Source: Emticicia soli (GTDB taxonomy: Bacteria > Bacteroidota > Bacteroidia > Cytophagales > Spirosomataceae). Taken from it: a DNA stretch of 64,000 nucleotides. Under the pieces are notes generated by a model that saw only the letters and a program-made list of their open reading frames with translations, did not search any database and was not told the DNA's origin. Both the position numbers and the translations under genes were made by a program. The stretch is from NCBI RefSeq assembly GCF_037860775.1, contig NZ_JBBEWC010000001.1, positions 612,207 through 676,206 of the forward strand, written 5' to 3'. Below, piece by piece: positions 53,606 through 63,992 of this stretch. How positions within the stretch are numbered: the stretch's first letter is position 1; each line of letters starts with the position of its first letter.

Positions 53606-54942
53606 TGATAGATTACATCAAAAATATTATGTTTTCAAAAATGAAAATTCAAAAAATATCCATAATTATCTTGCTGTTTGTCAGCCAGATAGCCCTAGCA
53701 CAAAATCCTAACGAAACGTTGAGTTCGTTGGTGAAACAGGCTATAGAGTATTCGCCAAGGCTAAAAGAGCAATCAGAACTACTGAACGTAGGCGACTACC
53801 GCATAAAAGTGCAACAAAGTGGAACAAGGCCACAAGTTAGTGGTGAATTGAGCTACACAAGGCTCGACCCTATTGCCGAAGCTGTTATTCCGATTCCGGG
53901 TTTTGATGGTAAGCTGCAATTTCAGCCGCATAATAATTATAATACAAACGTAGCGGCGTCTTATGTGATTTATGATTGGGGCAGATTTAAAGCAGGTGTG
54001 CAGAAAACCCTGCTCGAAATGCAACAACAACGTGAAGGCATTGAGGGCTTAAAACAAACATTGGCTTATCAGGTTGCACAGTTATATTATGGTATTATCT
54101 ATCTGCAAAAAGCTATTGTTGTACAACAAGACCAGGTGAAACTGGTTGAAGAAAACAGCAAGATTATCAGCGATAGGCTCAAAAGTGGCGATGCCCTTGA
54201 TTATGACGTAGTGCAGGCGCAAGTACGCTATAAAAATGCCGAAATCAGGGTAGTAGATTTACAAGGACAGCTTGAAAAACAATATATTTTCCTGAGTTCT
54301 TTGATTGGCTCTGATGCTCATAAGCAAATTCCGGCTAGTGCCGAGTTGCAATACAATTACCCTTTTGTCGATGCACAAGGCGCTTATAGCGAGGCTATCA
54401 ACAATAACTTAGATTTAAAAACTGCATTAGCACGTGAGAGTGCATTGGCACAGGAAATAAAAATCTCATCAATGAGTAGTTTGCCACAGTTATCGGCCAA
54501 TGCAGCAATGGGTGTTAAAAATGGCTACCAGCCTAATATTGATGCCTGGCGATTTAATACTTTATTGGGTGTAAGATTGAGTATTCCGATTTATACCGGA
54601 AAACGAGGCGCTTACAATACACAGATTGCCAAAATAAACCTTGATGCCGCTAAGCAAAGCACCGAAGCCCAAAAAACACAGATAAATCGAGATATTGAAA
54701 ATGCGTTTAATGATATAAAAGTGGCTACACAAAAGCGTGCTCTGGCTGAAAGAAATGTGTATCAGTCGGAATATGGTTTGAAGCTGGCAAAAATTCGTCT
54801 GACAAATGGCGTAAGTACACCTTTGGAAATTCAGACCTCAGAAACTGCCGTTCAGGAAGCAAAATTCAGTTTATTACAGTACGATTATCAGGTATTGTTG
54901 GCGAAATTGGAGATAGCTAGGTTGTCGGGAGTGAAGTTGTGA
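53605..54942 (+). CDS. tolC: TolC-family outer-membrane efflux channel
   Basis: The 445-residue outer-membrane channel of the tripartite pump. The frame starts at an ATG sharing one base with the emrB stop (TAATG), which implies coupling, but the start is not certain: ATG at 53641 (MKIQKISIIILLFVSQIALA) gives a cleaner signal peptide. Two repeated TolC/OEP halves are visible, each with long helices (SLVKQAIEYSPRLKEQSELL near 41; AYSEAINNNLDLKTALARES near 258). The conserved Y-P-x-L-like part is not obvious. It ends the operon before a 21-bp stem hairpin. Confidence 0.9.
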   Translation: MIDYIKNIMFSKMKIQKISIIILLFVSQIALAQNPNETLSSLVKQAIEYSPRLKEQSELLNVGDYRIKVQQSGTRPQVSGELSYTRLDPIAEAVIPIPGFDGKLQFQPHNNYNTNVAASYVIYDWGRFKAGVQKTLLEMQQQREGIEGLKQTLAYQVAQLYYGIIYLQKAIVVQQDQVKLVEENSKIISDRLKSGDALDYDVVQAQVRYKNAEIRVVDLQGQLEKQYIFLSSLIGSDAHKQIPASAELQYNYPFVDAQGAYSEAINNNLDLKTALARESALAQEIKISSMSSLPQLSANAAMGVKNGYQPNIDAWRFNTLLGVRLSIPIYTGKRGAYNTQIAKINLDAAKQSTEAQKTQINRDIENAFNDIKVATQKRALAERNVYQSEYGLKLAKIRLTNGVSTPLEIQTSETAVQEAKFSLLQYDYQVLLAKLEIARLSGVKL

Positions 54943-54971
54943 TGAACTTTTATGACGTTATCTTTTAAATA

Positions 54972-55025
54972 ATTAAGCTTATTATGTCTCGAAAACTAAA
55001 ATTCTCGAGACATAATAAGCTTAAT
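54972..55025. terminator. 21-bp stem hairpin after the efflux operon
   Basis: Perfect 21-bp arms (54972-54992 and 55005-55025; core AAGCTTATTATGTCTCGA) with a 12-nt loop. No long T run follows, so it may be a stabilising or partial terminator. It lies 29 bp past tolC and marks the left edge of the AT-rich darTG island. Confidence 0.65.
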
Positions 55026-55151
55026 GAGAGTTAATAGGTTTTTAGTATGAAAAAATTTTCTACTATTTTGAAAATAATATTGTAATTGCTACATTAGTAA
55101 TGTTTCAAAAGCTAAGCTTTGCATATAATTGTAAGTAATTAAAAAATACTA

Positions 55152-55775
55152 ATGCCTGACTTTAATAAAAAATACTTGTTTCGTATGACTCATATTTATA
55201 ATATTGAGCATATATTAACTCATGGTATTACACATAGAAACTCTCCTAATGCAAATAATAAATATAAATCAATTGGAGATAATACTTTAATATCAACAAG
55301 GAATATTCATCCACTTGATAATGGGAAAAGTATTGGAGATTATATCCCTTTTTATTTTGGTGTAAGAACACCTATGTTGTATGTAATTATTAAAGGTTTT
55401 AATGGAGTTTCTCCTACACCATCTGAAAGTATTGTTTATTGTGTTACTTCTATCCAGCAGATTTTAGATTCAGATATTGACTTTATATTTACTGATGGTC
55501 ATGCCGTAGATTCTTTTTCAAGCAAATATTCTAAAGAGCAAATTATTGATATTGATAATATATTGGATTATAGTGCTATAAATGCAACACATTGGAAAGA
55601 TGAAAACGATTTAGATAAAAAGAGAAGAAAGGAGGCAGAGTTTTTATTAGAATGTGATTTGCCATCCAAATATATTTTGGGTTATATTTGCTACAATGAA
55701 AAAGCAAAAGTTAGTTTAATAAGTTTAGGCATTTCAGAAAACAAAATAGTTATTAAACCAGATTTTTACTTTTAG
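55152..55775 (+). CDS. darT: DarT-type DNA ADP-ribosyltransferase toxin
   Basis: The toxin of a DarTG pair: DarT enzymes add ADP-ribose to thymidine on single-stranded DNA and stop replication. The 207-residue protein has the family features YLFRMTHIYNIEHILTHGI at about residues 8-26, then YFGVRTPMLYVI near 68, and the C-terminal catalytic segment KRRKEAEFLLECDLP, with the likely catalytic Glu163. The composition is much more AT-rich than the neighbours. It is followed after 3 bp by darG, so the pair is coupled. Known DarTG systems defend against phages. Confidence 0.93.
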   Translation: MPDFNKKYLFRMTHIYNIEHILTHGITHRNSPNANNKYKSIGDNTLISTRNIHPLDNGKSIGDYIPFYFGVRTPMLYVIIKGFNGVSPTPSESIVYCVTSIQQILDSDIDFIFTDGHAVDSFSSKYSKEQIIDIDNILDYSAINATHWKDENDLDKKRRKEAEFLLECDLPSKYILGYICYNEKAKVSLISLGISENKIVIKPDFYF

Positions 55776-55778
55776 CTT

Positions 55779-56825
55779 ATGATAGAATATAAAATTGGTG
55801 ATTTATTAGACAGTAGTGCGGAAGCCCTTGTTAATACTGTTAATACCGATGGTATTATGGGTAAAGGAATAGCCTTGCAGTTTAAAAATCAATTCCCAAA
55901 TAACTTTAAAGAGTATGTAAAGGCATGCAAAAATAATAAGATTGGAATTGGAAAACTGTTTATTTATAAGGAAAGACACTTATTAAAAGGGGAAAAAATT
56001 ATAATTAATTTCCCTACTAAAACCAGTTGGAAAAAACCTTCGGAATATTCATATATAGAAAAAGGGCTTGGAGAGTTAGTTAAAATTATTGAAGAAAAAG
56101 ATATAAAATCGATTGCAATACCTCCTCTTGGTGCAGGTAATGGTGGTCTTGTCTGGAATAAGGTGAAATTATTATTAGAGAATTACTTATCGGATTTAGA
56201 TTGTGATATTCAAATATATGAACCTAATGCAACTATTAAAGAAGAACTGAAAAAAGAAAGAGTCAATCTAACACCTGCTAGGGCAATGTTATTATATTTA
56301 TTATTTGACCTTGTAAAAAACGGAGAATTTATATCTGAGTTTTCGGCTGAAAAAGTAGCTTATTTTTTGCAAAAATTTGGAGGGAAAAATATTTTTAATT
56401 TAGAATATAGACAGCACTTTTATGGGCCATATTCAGGTAAAGTAAAACATGTTTTATATTACCTTAATGGTAGCTATATAACAGGTTATAGCTCAAAAGA
56501 TAAAAAGCCTTTCGAAGAACTTGATATAATAATAGACTCTGAAATTGACATTGTTAATTATTTAAATAGATTTGAGAATATACAGTATAAACAAATAGCG
56601 GATAAGACTAAAAAGTTCTTATCTGGTTTCTATTCTAATTTTGGATTAGAAATGCTTTCAACAGTTGATTATATAAGAGAAAATGATAATGTTAATTCTG
56701 TCGAAAAAATAATAGAGAAGATGCAGATTTGGAATGAACGAAAAAGAACCTTATTTGCTACAAATCCAAATTTTGTAAAAATTGCTTTAAATAACATTGA
56801 AAAAAATATGATTTATTATCAATAG
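55779..56825 (+). CDS. darG: DarG-type macrodomain antitoxin (DNA ADP-ribosyl hydrolase)
   Basis: The antitoxin that removes ADP-ribose from DNA and binds DarT. The 348-residue protein has an N-terminal macrodomain (about 1-150): IEYKIGDLLDSSAEALVNTVN, then GIMGKGIALQFK, NFPTKTSWKKPS with Lys81 (like Lys80 of Thermus DarG), and PPLGAGNGGLVW. The C-terminal part, about 165-345, is a helical domain (SAEKVAYFLQKFGG, FYGPYSGKV) that in DarG mimics DNA and blocks the toxin. It ends without a visible terminator before pruA. Confidence 0.93.
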   Translation: MIEYKIGDLLDSSAEALVNTVNTDGIMGKGIALQFKNQFPNNFKEYVKACKNNKIGIGKLFIYKERHLLKGEKIIINFPTKTSWKKPSEYSYIEKGLGELVKIIEEKDIKSIAIPPLGAGNGGLVWNKVKLLLENYLSDLDCDIQIYEPNATIKEELKKERVNLTPARAMLLYLLFDLVKNGEFISEFSAEKVAYFLQKFGGKNIFNLEYRQHFYGPYSGKVKHVLYYLNGSYITGYSSKDKKPFEELDIIIDSEIDIVNYLNRFENIQYKQIADKTKKFLSGFYSNFGLEMLSTVDYIRENDNVNSVEKIIEKMQIWNERKRTLFATNPNFVKIALNNIEKNMIYYQ

Positions 56826-56945
56826 CATAGGTGTGATGGGATTTTTACCTTAAGTTCAATCAAATGGAAACAGAATTTAATCTGTTATATATTTATGTAC
56901 TAGGATTAGATAAAAGATTTATTCCTACATATCTAAAATTTCGGC

Positions 56946-56953
56946 TAATTTTG
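56946..56953 (+). promoter_or_regulatory. -7 promoter element of pruA
   Basis: TAATTTTG, an exact TAnnTTTG, is 25 bp before the pruA ATG, so pruA is transcribed apart from darTG. Confidence 0.5.
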
Positions 56954-56978
56954 GCAAAAAAATCCCCCTTCATCAAAC

Positions 56979-58610
56979 ATGAACAATACTATCTTTAAAG
57001 TACCTACTCCGGTCAATGAGCCGGTTTTGAGTTATGGAAAAGGTTCTTCTGAAAAAATAGCACTTAAAAAAGCCATTGCAGAAGCTTGCTCGAAACAAAT
57101 AGATATACCTATGTATATTGGTAGCGAGCAAATTCATACCGATAATAAAATTAAATTATCACCTCCGCACGACCACCAACATGTGTTGGGTTACGCTAGC
57201 GAAGGAGATACTTCTCATGTAGAAAAAGCTATTCAGGCTGCATTGGCGGCTCGTCCGGCTTGGTCGGCGCTTTCGTGGGAGCAAAGAGCCAGCATTTTTC
57301 TGAAAGCTGCTGATTTGTTAGCTGGCCCTTACAGAGCAAAAATCAATGCTGCTACAATGTTGGGGCAGTCAAAAAACGCTTATCAGGCTGAAATTGATTC
57401 AGCTTGTGAGTTGATAGACTTCCTACGTTTCAATGTAGCCTTTATGGAGCAGGTTTATACAAATCAACCGGAATCGGTACGTGGCTTGTGGAATAGAGTG
57501 GAATACCGCCCGCTTGAGGGTTTTGTCTATGCACTTACGCCGTTCAACTTCACGGCTATTGCCGGAAACCTTCCGTCTTGCGTGGCTATGATGGGTAACG
57601 TAACGGTATGGAAACCAGCTTATACACAAATCTATTCGGCCAATGTTATCATGGAAGTTTTCCGTGAGGCAGGTTTGCCCGATGGAGTTATTAACCTTAT
57701 TTATGTAGATGGCCCTGCAGCAGGTGATGTGATTTTTAAACATGCTGATTTTGCAGGTATCCACTTTACAGGTAGCACAAAAGTATTCCAGACTATCTGG
57801 AAAACCATTGGCGAGAATATCCATTTATATAAATCATACCCTCGTATTGTAGGCGAAACAGGTGGTAAAGACTTCGTAATGGCGCATGAGTCGGCCGACG
57901 CAAAAGCTTTGGCAACTGGTTTGGTGCGTGGTGCGTTTGAGTATCAGGGACAAAAATGTTCGGCTGCTTCACGTGCTTATATTCCATCGAATATCTGGGA
58001 AGAAGTGAAAGGATATGTAGTGGCCGATTTGAAAGAAATCAAAATGGGTGGTACAGAAGATTTCTCAAACTTCGTAAACGCTGTTATTGATGAGCGAGCT
58101 TTTGATAAAATTGCTACTTATATAGATAATGCAAAGGCGAGCGATAACGTAACGGTATTGGCAGGTGGTAACTACGATAAATCGAAAGGCTACTTTATTG
58201 AACCAACTGTCTTATTGACAAGCGACCCGAATTACATAACCATGTGCGAAGAAATCTTCGGCCCGGTGCTTACTATTTATGTATATGAGGCCGCTGATTA
58301 TGAGCAAACTTTAGAATTAGTAAATGCTACTTCGCCGTATGCTTTAACAGGTGCTATCTTTGCAAAAGACCGGTATGCTATTGATTTAGCTACTAAAAAG
58401 CTGGTTGATGCAGCCGGAAACTTCTATATCAATGATAAACCAACAGGAGCGGTGGTAGGTCAACAACCATTTGGTGGTGGCCGTGCCTCGGGTACAAACG
58501 ATAAAGCAGGTTCTATTCTGAACTTGTTCCGTTGGATACAGCCTCGTACTATCAAAGAAACTTTCGTTTCGCCGACAGATTACAAATATCCGTTTTTGGA
58601 TGAAGAATAG
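56979..58610 (+). CDS. pruA: L-glutamate gamma-semialdehyde (1-pyrroline-5-carboxylate) dehydrogenase
   Basis: Oxidises glutamate semialdehyde to glutamate in proline breakdown. The 543-residue single-domain form is the eukaryote-like/Bacteroidota type, without the proline dehydrogenase domain. Catalytic residues: Cys327 in GQKCSAASRAY, Glu293 in GETGGKDF. The NAD-binding segment FTGSTKVF is near 267. It is followed by a bidirectional terminator shared with cysS. Confidence 0.95.
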   Translation: MNNTIFKVPTPVNEPVLSYGKGSSEKIALKKAIAEACSKQIDIPMYIGSEQIHTDNKIKLSPPHDHQHVLGYASEGDTSHVEKAIQAALAARPAWSALSWEQRASIFLKAADLLAGPYRAKINAATMLGQSKNAYQAEIDSACELIDFLRFNVAFMEQVYTNQPESVRGLWNRVEYRPLEGFVYALTPFNFTAIAGNLPSCVAMMGNVTVWKPAYTQIYSANVIMEVFREAGLPDGVINLIYVDGPAAGDVIFKHADFAGIHFTGSTKVFQTIWKTIGENIHLYKSYPRIVGETGGKDFVMAHESADAKALATGLVRGAFEYQGQKCSAASRAYIPSNIWEEVKGYVVADLKEIKMGGTEDFSNFVNAVIDERAFDKIATYIDNAKASDNVTVLAGGNYDKSKGYFIEPTVLLTSDPNYITMCEEIFGPVLTIYVYEAADYEQTLELVNATSPYALTGAIFAKDRYAIDLATKKLVDAAGNFYINDKPTGAVVGQQPFGGGRASGTNDKAGSILNLFRWIQPRTIKETFVSPTDYKYPFLDEE

Positions 58611-58635
58611 AATTATAGCGTAAATGCCATAAATA

Positions 58636-58670
58636 AAAACGGTAGCATTCATCAAGAGTGCTACCGTTTT
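58636..58670. terminator. Bidirectional terminator between pruA and cysS
   Basis: AAAACGGTAGCA (58636-58647) pairs perfectly with TGCTACCGTTTT (58659-58670) around an 11-nt loop, with A and T runs on the outside. It serves the convergent pair. Confidence 0.85.
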
Positions 58671-58692
58671 GTATATACATATAATAGTATGC

Positions 58693-60270
58693 CTATTCTT
58701 CCCAAGCCCAATCAATACGGTGTTTCATGTCTTTGATTGTCATGCCGTTCGATTTGAAGTAGGTTCTTATTTCGTCTACTTTATCGTAACGTTGGCTTGA
58801 TTTATATTCTTTATATAAAGACAACATACCGTTCAATATCCCCTCACCTTGGCTTGTAGGTTCTTCGGTTATACCTAAAATCTGCTCTATAAATACCACA
58901 AATTTTTCTTTCAATAAATTGAAAGTATCTTCGCCCAAAGCGCGTGGGTCTAGCTGATTCATGTAAATCATGTTCACGTACTTCAACAGATTGAATAACT
59001 GAGCAATGGCTACGGCTGTATTCAGGTCGTCGTTCATAGCTTCGTAGAAAGCCTGCACGGTTTTTTCGATGTCCTGTTTTTTCTTCTGGTCAATTGTTAC
59101 CTCAACAAGCGGAGCCACTGGGGCTTCTGTTATCGCTTTATCTGCTTGTGTATCGTTGATTAACTCATTCGGTATTTTGTCAGCTACTTTATCATTAATA
59201 CCTAATGTAAGTGTTTTGGCAATTCTCAAACCGTTTATGAGGCGTCTGTATCCTTTTTGTGCAGCACGTAGCGCATCGTTCGAAAAGTCGAGGGTGCTAC
59301 GGTATTGCGATTGTAACATAAAGAAACGCACTGTCATTGGGCTATAAGCTTGGTCAAGCAATGGATGGCTTCCTGCAAAAAGCTCAGCAGGTAAGAATGA
59401 ATTACCCAAAGATTTTGACATTTTCTGGCCGTTTACCGTCAACATATTAGAGTGCATCCAATAGCGAACCGGCTCAACACCTGTTATGCCAACACCTTGT
59501 GCAATCTCGCATTCATGGTGCGGGAATTTCAAGTCCATACCACCACCATGAATATCAAATTGCTTACCCAGATATTTTGTACTCATACAAGTACACTCTA
59601 AGTGCCAACCCGGAAAGCCCATTCCCCACGGAGATTTCCATTGCATAATGTGCTCAGGGCTTGCGTTTTTCCAGATAGCAAAATCAAGCGGATTGCGTTT
59701 TTCTGACTGCCCGTCAAGCTCACGGGTTTCGTTCAATAAATCTTCCAGAATTCTGCCCGAAAGTTTACCGTAATCGTTACCCTCCGAATTATATTTATTT
59801 ATATCAAAATAAACCGAACCGTTCGACTCATAAGCCAAGCCTTTATCTATTAAGGTTTTTACGGCTTCAATTTGTTCTACCAAGTGACCTGTGGCTGTAG
59901 GCTCAATGCTTGGCGGCAAGAAATTAAATTGGTCTAATACTTTATGGAAGTCGTTGGTATATCGTTGTACAATCTCCATTGGCTCTAGTTTTTCCAACTT
60001 CGCCATTTTGCCGATTTTGTCTTCTCCCTCGTCGCCATCACCTACCAAGTGGCCTACGTCAGTAATATTTCTTACATAACGAACCTTATAACCTATCTCT
60101 GTAAGGTAACGAAAAAGCACATCGAAAGTCAGGAAAGTACGCACATTACCAAGGTGAACGTAGTTGTAAACGGTAGGCCCACACACATACATACCTACAT
60201 AAGGCGGACTAAGTGGTTTGAATTCTTCTTTCTGGCGTGTAAGTGTATTGTAAATTTTGAGGTTCTGCAT
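58693..60270 (-). CDS. cysS: Cysteinyl-tRNA synthetase
   Basis: Charges tRNA-Cys. The 525-residue class I synthetase has the zinc Cys30 in YVCGPTVYNYVHLGN (HIGH-like HLGN at 39-42), a second zinc motif WHLECTCMS near 225, and KMSKS at residues 283-287. An extra segment of about 45 residues, rich in Asp, Lys and Ala (near 352-398), separates the anticodon-binding part; length and insert are usual for Bacteroidota. It converges on pruA. Confidence 0.97.
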   Translation of the reverse strand: MQNLKIYNTLTRQKEEFKPLSPPYVGMYVCGPTVYNYVHLGNVRTFLTFDVLFRYLTEIGYKVRYVRNITDVGHLVGDGDEGEDKIGKMAKLEKLEPMEIVQRYTNDFHKVLDQFNFLPPSIEPTATGHLVEQIEAVKTLIDKGLAYESNGSVYFDINKYNSEGNDYGKLSGRILEDLLNETRELDGQSEKRNPLDFAIWKNASPEHIMQWKSPWGMGFPGWHLECTCMSTKYLGKQFDIHGGGMDLKFPHHECEIAQGVGITGVEPVRYWMHSNMLTVNGQKMSKSLGNSFLPAELFAGSHPLLDQAYSPMTVRFFMLQSQYRSTLDFSNDALRAAQKGYRRLINGLRIAKTLTLGINDKVADKIPNELINDTQADKAITEAPVAPLVEVTIDQKKKQDIEKTVQAFYEAMNDDLNTAVAIAQLFNLLKYVNMIYMNQLDPRALGEDTFNLLKEKFVVFIEQILGITEEPTSQGEGILNGMLSLYKEYKSSQRYDKVDEIRTYFKSNGMTIKDMKHRIDWAWEE

Positions 60271-60392
60271 ATAGGTTATTCAATATTCTGATTGTTTTAT
60301 TCTATCGTATAACGTGCGTTATGGTTTTATTTATCTAAAATGCTAGCTGCAAATTTAATGGTAATTTCCTTATATATATAATGTATAGGCTT

Positions 60393-61385
60393 TTATGCAA
60401 CCGGAACTTCGAGCAAACAGGCGTTTAATTTTTTCTCAAACGCTGCCCAGTCTAATTTCTTTGGTGCAATCAGTTCAACACGGCTGTCTCGGCGGTAGGC
60501 AATATACTGTACTGTAAACTGTCCATCGGCGGCATTAATCATTACCCAGTCTTTACCAGTCCTAAAAACGCCTTTGGCTCGTTCTACTCCTTGCAACGTG
60601 CTGAAAAACTGGCGGAGCTTGGGTAGATTAAAAAACTCGTCGGGCGAAAAAATCCAGCCGCAACCATACATACCTAAACCATGACTCTCTTTTTTGACAG
60701 GATTTCCCACCGTTGGCGCAGGTAATTCTTCTTCGTGGGTATGTGTATGCTCATGCACATGGTGCGAAAACTGCGCCTTTCTGTCTCCAAAAGGTTCAAT
60801 ATTCAACCAATTGAAATCAAGTTCGCCATTAGCTACTGTTTCTATCAATAATTTAGGTGGATACAGCGTTTTAGCCCAATCGATAAATTTTTGAGTTAAT
60901 TCTTCACCTGCCAGGTCTATTTTATTTGCCACAATCACGTCAGCCAGATTAATCTGGTCCTGAAATGTTTCGTGGGCATGAAAATCAGTTTTTTCCCAAC
61001 GGCGTGGGTCAACCAAACAAACCGTAGCTTTTACTTCTAATATATCTTTCAGGAATTTACCTCTCAATAAATCCAGAATATTCTCAGGGTGCCCCATGCC
61101 CGTAGGTTCAATCAGGATGCGGTCGGGTTTCTGCTGACGCAAAACTGTAGTAAGTGTATATTGCATAGGTACATTTGCCGTACAACATATACAACCCCCT
61201 GCTACTTCTCGAATCGTGAGTCCGTCTTGTTCTTCAATGGCTGTGTGGTCGATAGAAACAGCCCCAAATTCGTTGATGATAACAGCCCAGCGTTCTTCCT
61301 TAGGTTTACTAGCCAGCAAATGTTTGATAGAAGTAGTTTTACCTACTCCTAAAAAACCGGTAATCAGATTAACAGGGATTTTCAT
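60393..61385 (-). CDS. COG0523 (CobW/ZNG1-type) GTP-dependent metal chaperone
   Basis: A P-loop GTPase of 330 residues that inserts metal, usually zinc, into target proteins. The Walker A is GFLGVGKT at residues 10-17, the metal-binding GGCICC puts Cys at 65, 67 and 68, and the GTP segment IVANKIDL is near 151. A His-rich loop (HHVHEHTHTHEEE, near 207-219) fits zinc storage. The CobW C-terminal domain covers about 240-325. A 33-bp dyad lies just upstream of the start and may be a metal-responsive operator. Confidence 0.93.
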   Translation of the reverse strand: MKIPVNLITGFLGVGKTTSIKHLLASKPKEERWAVIINEFGAVSIDHTAIEEQDGLTIREVAGGCICCTANVPMQYTLTTVLRQQKPDRILIEPTGMGHPENILDLLRGKFLKDILEVKATVCLVDPRRWEKTDFHAHETFQDQINLADVIVANKIDLAGEELTQKFIDWAKTLYPPKLLIETVANGELDFNWLNIEPFGDRKAQFSHHVHEHTHTHEEELPAPTVGNPVKKESHGLGMYGCGWIFSPDEFFNLPKLRQFFSTLQGVERAKGVFRTGKDWVMINAADGQFTVQYIAYRRDSRVELIAPKKLDWAAFEKKLNACLLEVPVA

Positions 61386-61406
61386 GCAATGGTATTTAAA
61401 TGAAAA

Positions 61407-61439
61407 CTACTGCTACCATATATATAATGATAGCAGTAG
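61407..61439. promoter_or_regulatory. Dyad upstream of the metal chaperone gene
   Basis: CTACTGCTA (61407-61415) and TAGCAGTAG (61431-61439) are perfect arms; CAT/ATG just inside extends the symmetry to 12 of 13 per arm, around an ATATATA centre. It is 22 bp upstream of the ATG at 61385. The size and place suit a metalloregulator (Zur/Fur-type) site, but an mRNA hairpin is equally possible. Confidence 0.4.
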
Positions 61440-61904
61440 GGGCATAACAACGATTTAGTTTTTAAAGTTTGTGCCGAAGATTGAAATATGAGTAATAAAG
61501 GTTTTTTGCATAGAGGATTAGTTTCTTGCCGCCTTAGCTTAAGTAATAATCTGCATAACTTTTATGACATGCTATATATATAAGGTAAGTTATGCTACTT
61601 TTTGCATTATTTTGATTTTCTATTTAATGAACTTCGCCCTATTTCAGTATTTCGATTAAACCTGCTACATTAAGTAAACCATGCTTACTATATATAATAG
61701 GTAATATAAAGTGCGATATAACTAGCTTTGAATAAAAAGGAATAGTTGTAGTCCCTGTGAGTAAATGTGTTCAAGTGTTCAGGATAAGAATCTACTGATA
61801 GGATAATACAAAGAACTTATATAAATCTTTAGTAATGCTAAAACTGTAAAACCTTAATAGTAAGTAAAGTAATAAAGTTGCTTGGAATAACTTTTGAAAG
61901 GGGG
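61440..61904. other. Long AT-rich stretch left of the rrn promoters, no gene seen
   Basis: This is the left part of the 1.1-kb gap before 16S rRNA. There is no credible reading frame, tRNA or hairpin; it is only AT-rich sequence. The short open frames on both strands have no family features. Confidence 0.45.
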
Positions 61905-61905
61905 C

Positions 61906-61936
61906 TTGACAAAGGCTAAAAAAGCCCGTACCTTTG
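61906..61936 (+). promoter_or_regulatory. rrn promoter P1
   Basis: TTG (61906-61908, within TTGAC) and TACCTTTG (61929-61936) with 20-bp spacing, the best-formed of the four promoters upstream of the rRNA genes. The base after the -7 box starts GCAGTCCC. Confidence 0.8.
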
Positions 61937-62041
61937 CAGTCCCAAAAATGAGAGAGTTACTGAGCGTTACATAGCAAGAGCATAGTAAAAAGGTGATAAT
62001 TAGGAGTTTACGGGTGCTCAAAAATAAAGTTTGCGAATAAT

Positions 62042-62072
62042 TTGGAAGTGTAAAAATAAAGTAAGAATTTTG
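62042..62072 (+). promoter_or_regulatory. rrn promoter P2 (degenerate)
   Basis: TTG (62042-62044), 20-bp gap, then GAATTTTG (62065-62072), two mismatches at the TA of the -7 consensus. The following GCACCCCGATTGA matches that of P3. Confidence 0.5.
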
Positions 62073-62154
62073 CACCCCGATTGAGAGAAAGAGTAGCGAA
62101 GTTAAAAAGATGCGGCGAGCGGATGAGGAAATAAATTTCAAAAATAATTAGGAG

Positions 62155-62179
62155 TTGTAAGAGAGAATTCAGACCTTTG
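62155..62179 (+). promoter_or_regulatory. rrn promoter P3 (degenerate)
   Basis: GACCTTTG (62172-62179) followed by GCACCCCGATTGA, as in P2. The nearest TTG (62155-62157) is only 14 bp away, which is short. Confidence 0.45.
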
Positions 62180-62289
62180 CACCCCGATTGATTGAAAGAG
62201 TAAGGCGAAGTTGTTGAGAGATTGAAAGAGGCGATAAGAAGAGTGAAAAAAAATATCAAAAAATATTTTTTAAATTCGAAAAAGAGCAG

Positions 62290-62297
62290 TACCTTTG
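62290..62297 (+). promoter_or_regulatory. rrn promoter P4
   Basis: TACCTTTG, an exact -7 box, followed by GCACTCCGTTTGATTAG. The -33 region is only T-rich. It is closest to the 16S gene, giving a roughly 190-nt leader. Confidence 0.6.
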
Positions 62298-62462
62298 CAC
62301 TCCGTTTGATTAGAAAACGAAAAAGCGGAAATAAAAGTTCATAAGAGTAAAACAAGAAAATAGGTTAAGAAGTTTTGAAAGTCTTAATTTAATTTCGGCG
62401 AGTCGGAAAGCAGCGATGCTGGATGAATAAAGTTCATTAACTTGTTGAGAATGCAAATGCGA

Positions 62463-62476
62463 GACCAAAAGTGGTC
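62463..62476 (+). other. Leader hairpin just before 16S rRNA
   Basis: GACCA (62463-62467) and TGGTC (62472-62476) form a small stem 17 bp before the mature 16S start. It may belong to the precursor processing stem cut by RNase III; the partner on the 3' side is outside the window. Confidence 0.4.
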
Positions 62477-62492
62477 AGGCAAACATTCATTT

Positions 62493-63992
<1,500 letters not shown>

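Noticed and set aside
61854..62355. Two overlapping minus-strand frames before 16S
   Set aside because: They lie across the rrn promoter array, and their Leu/Phe/Ser-rich products reflect AT-rich sequence.
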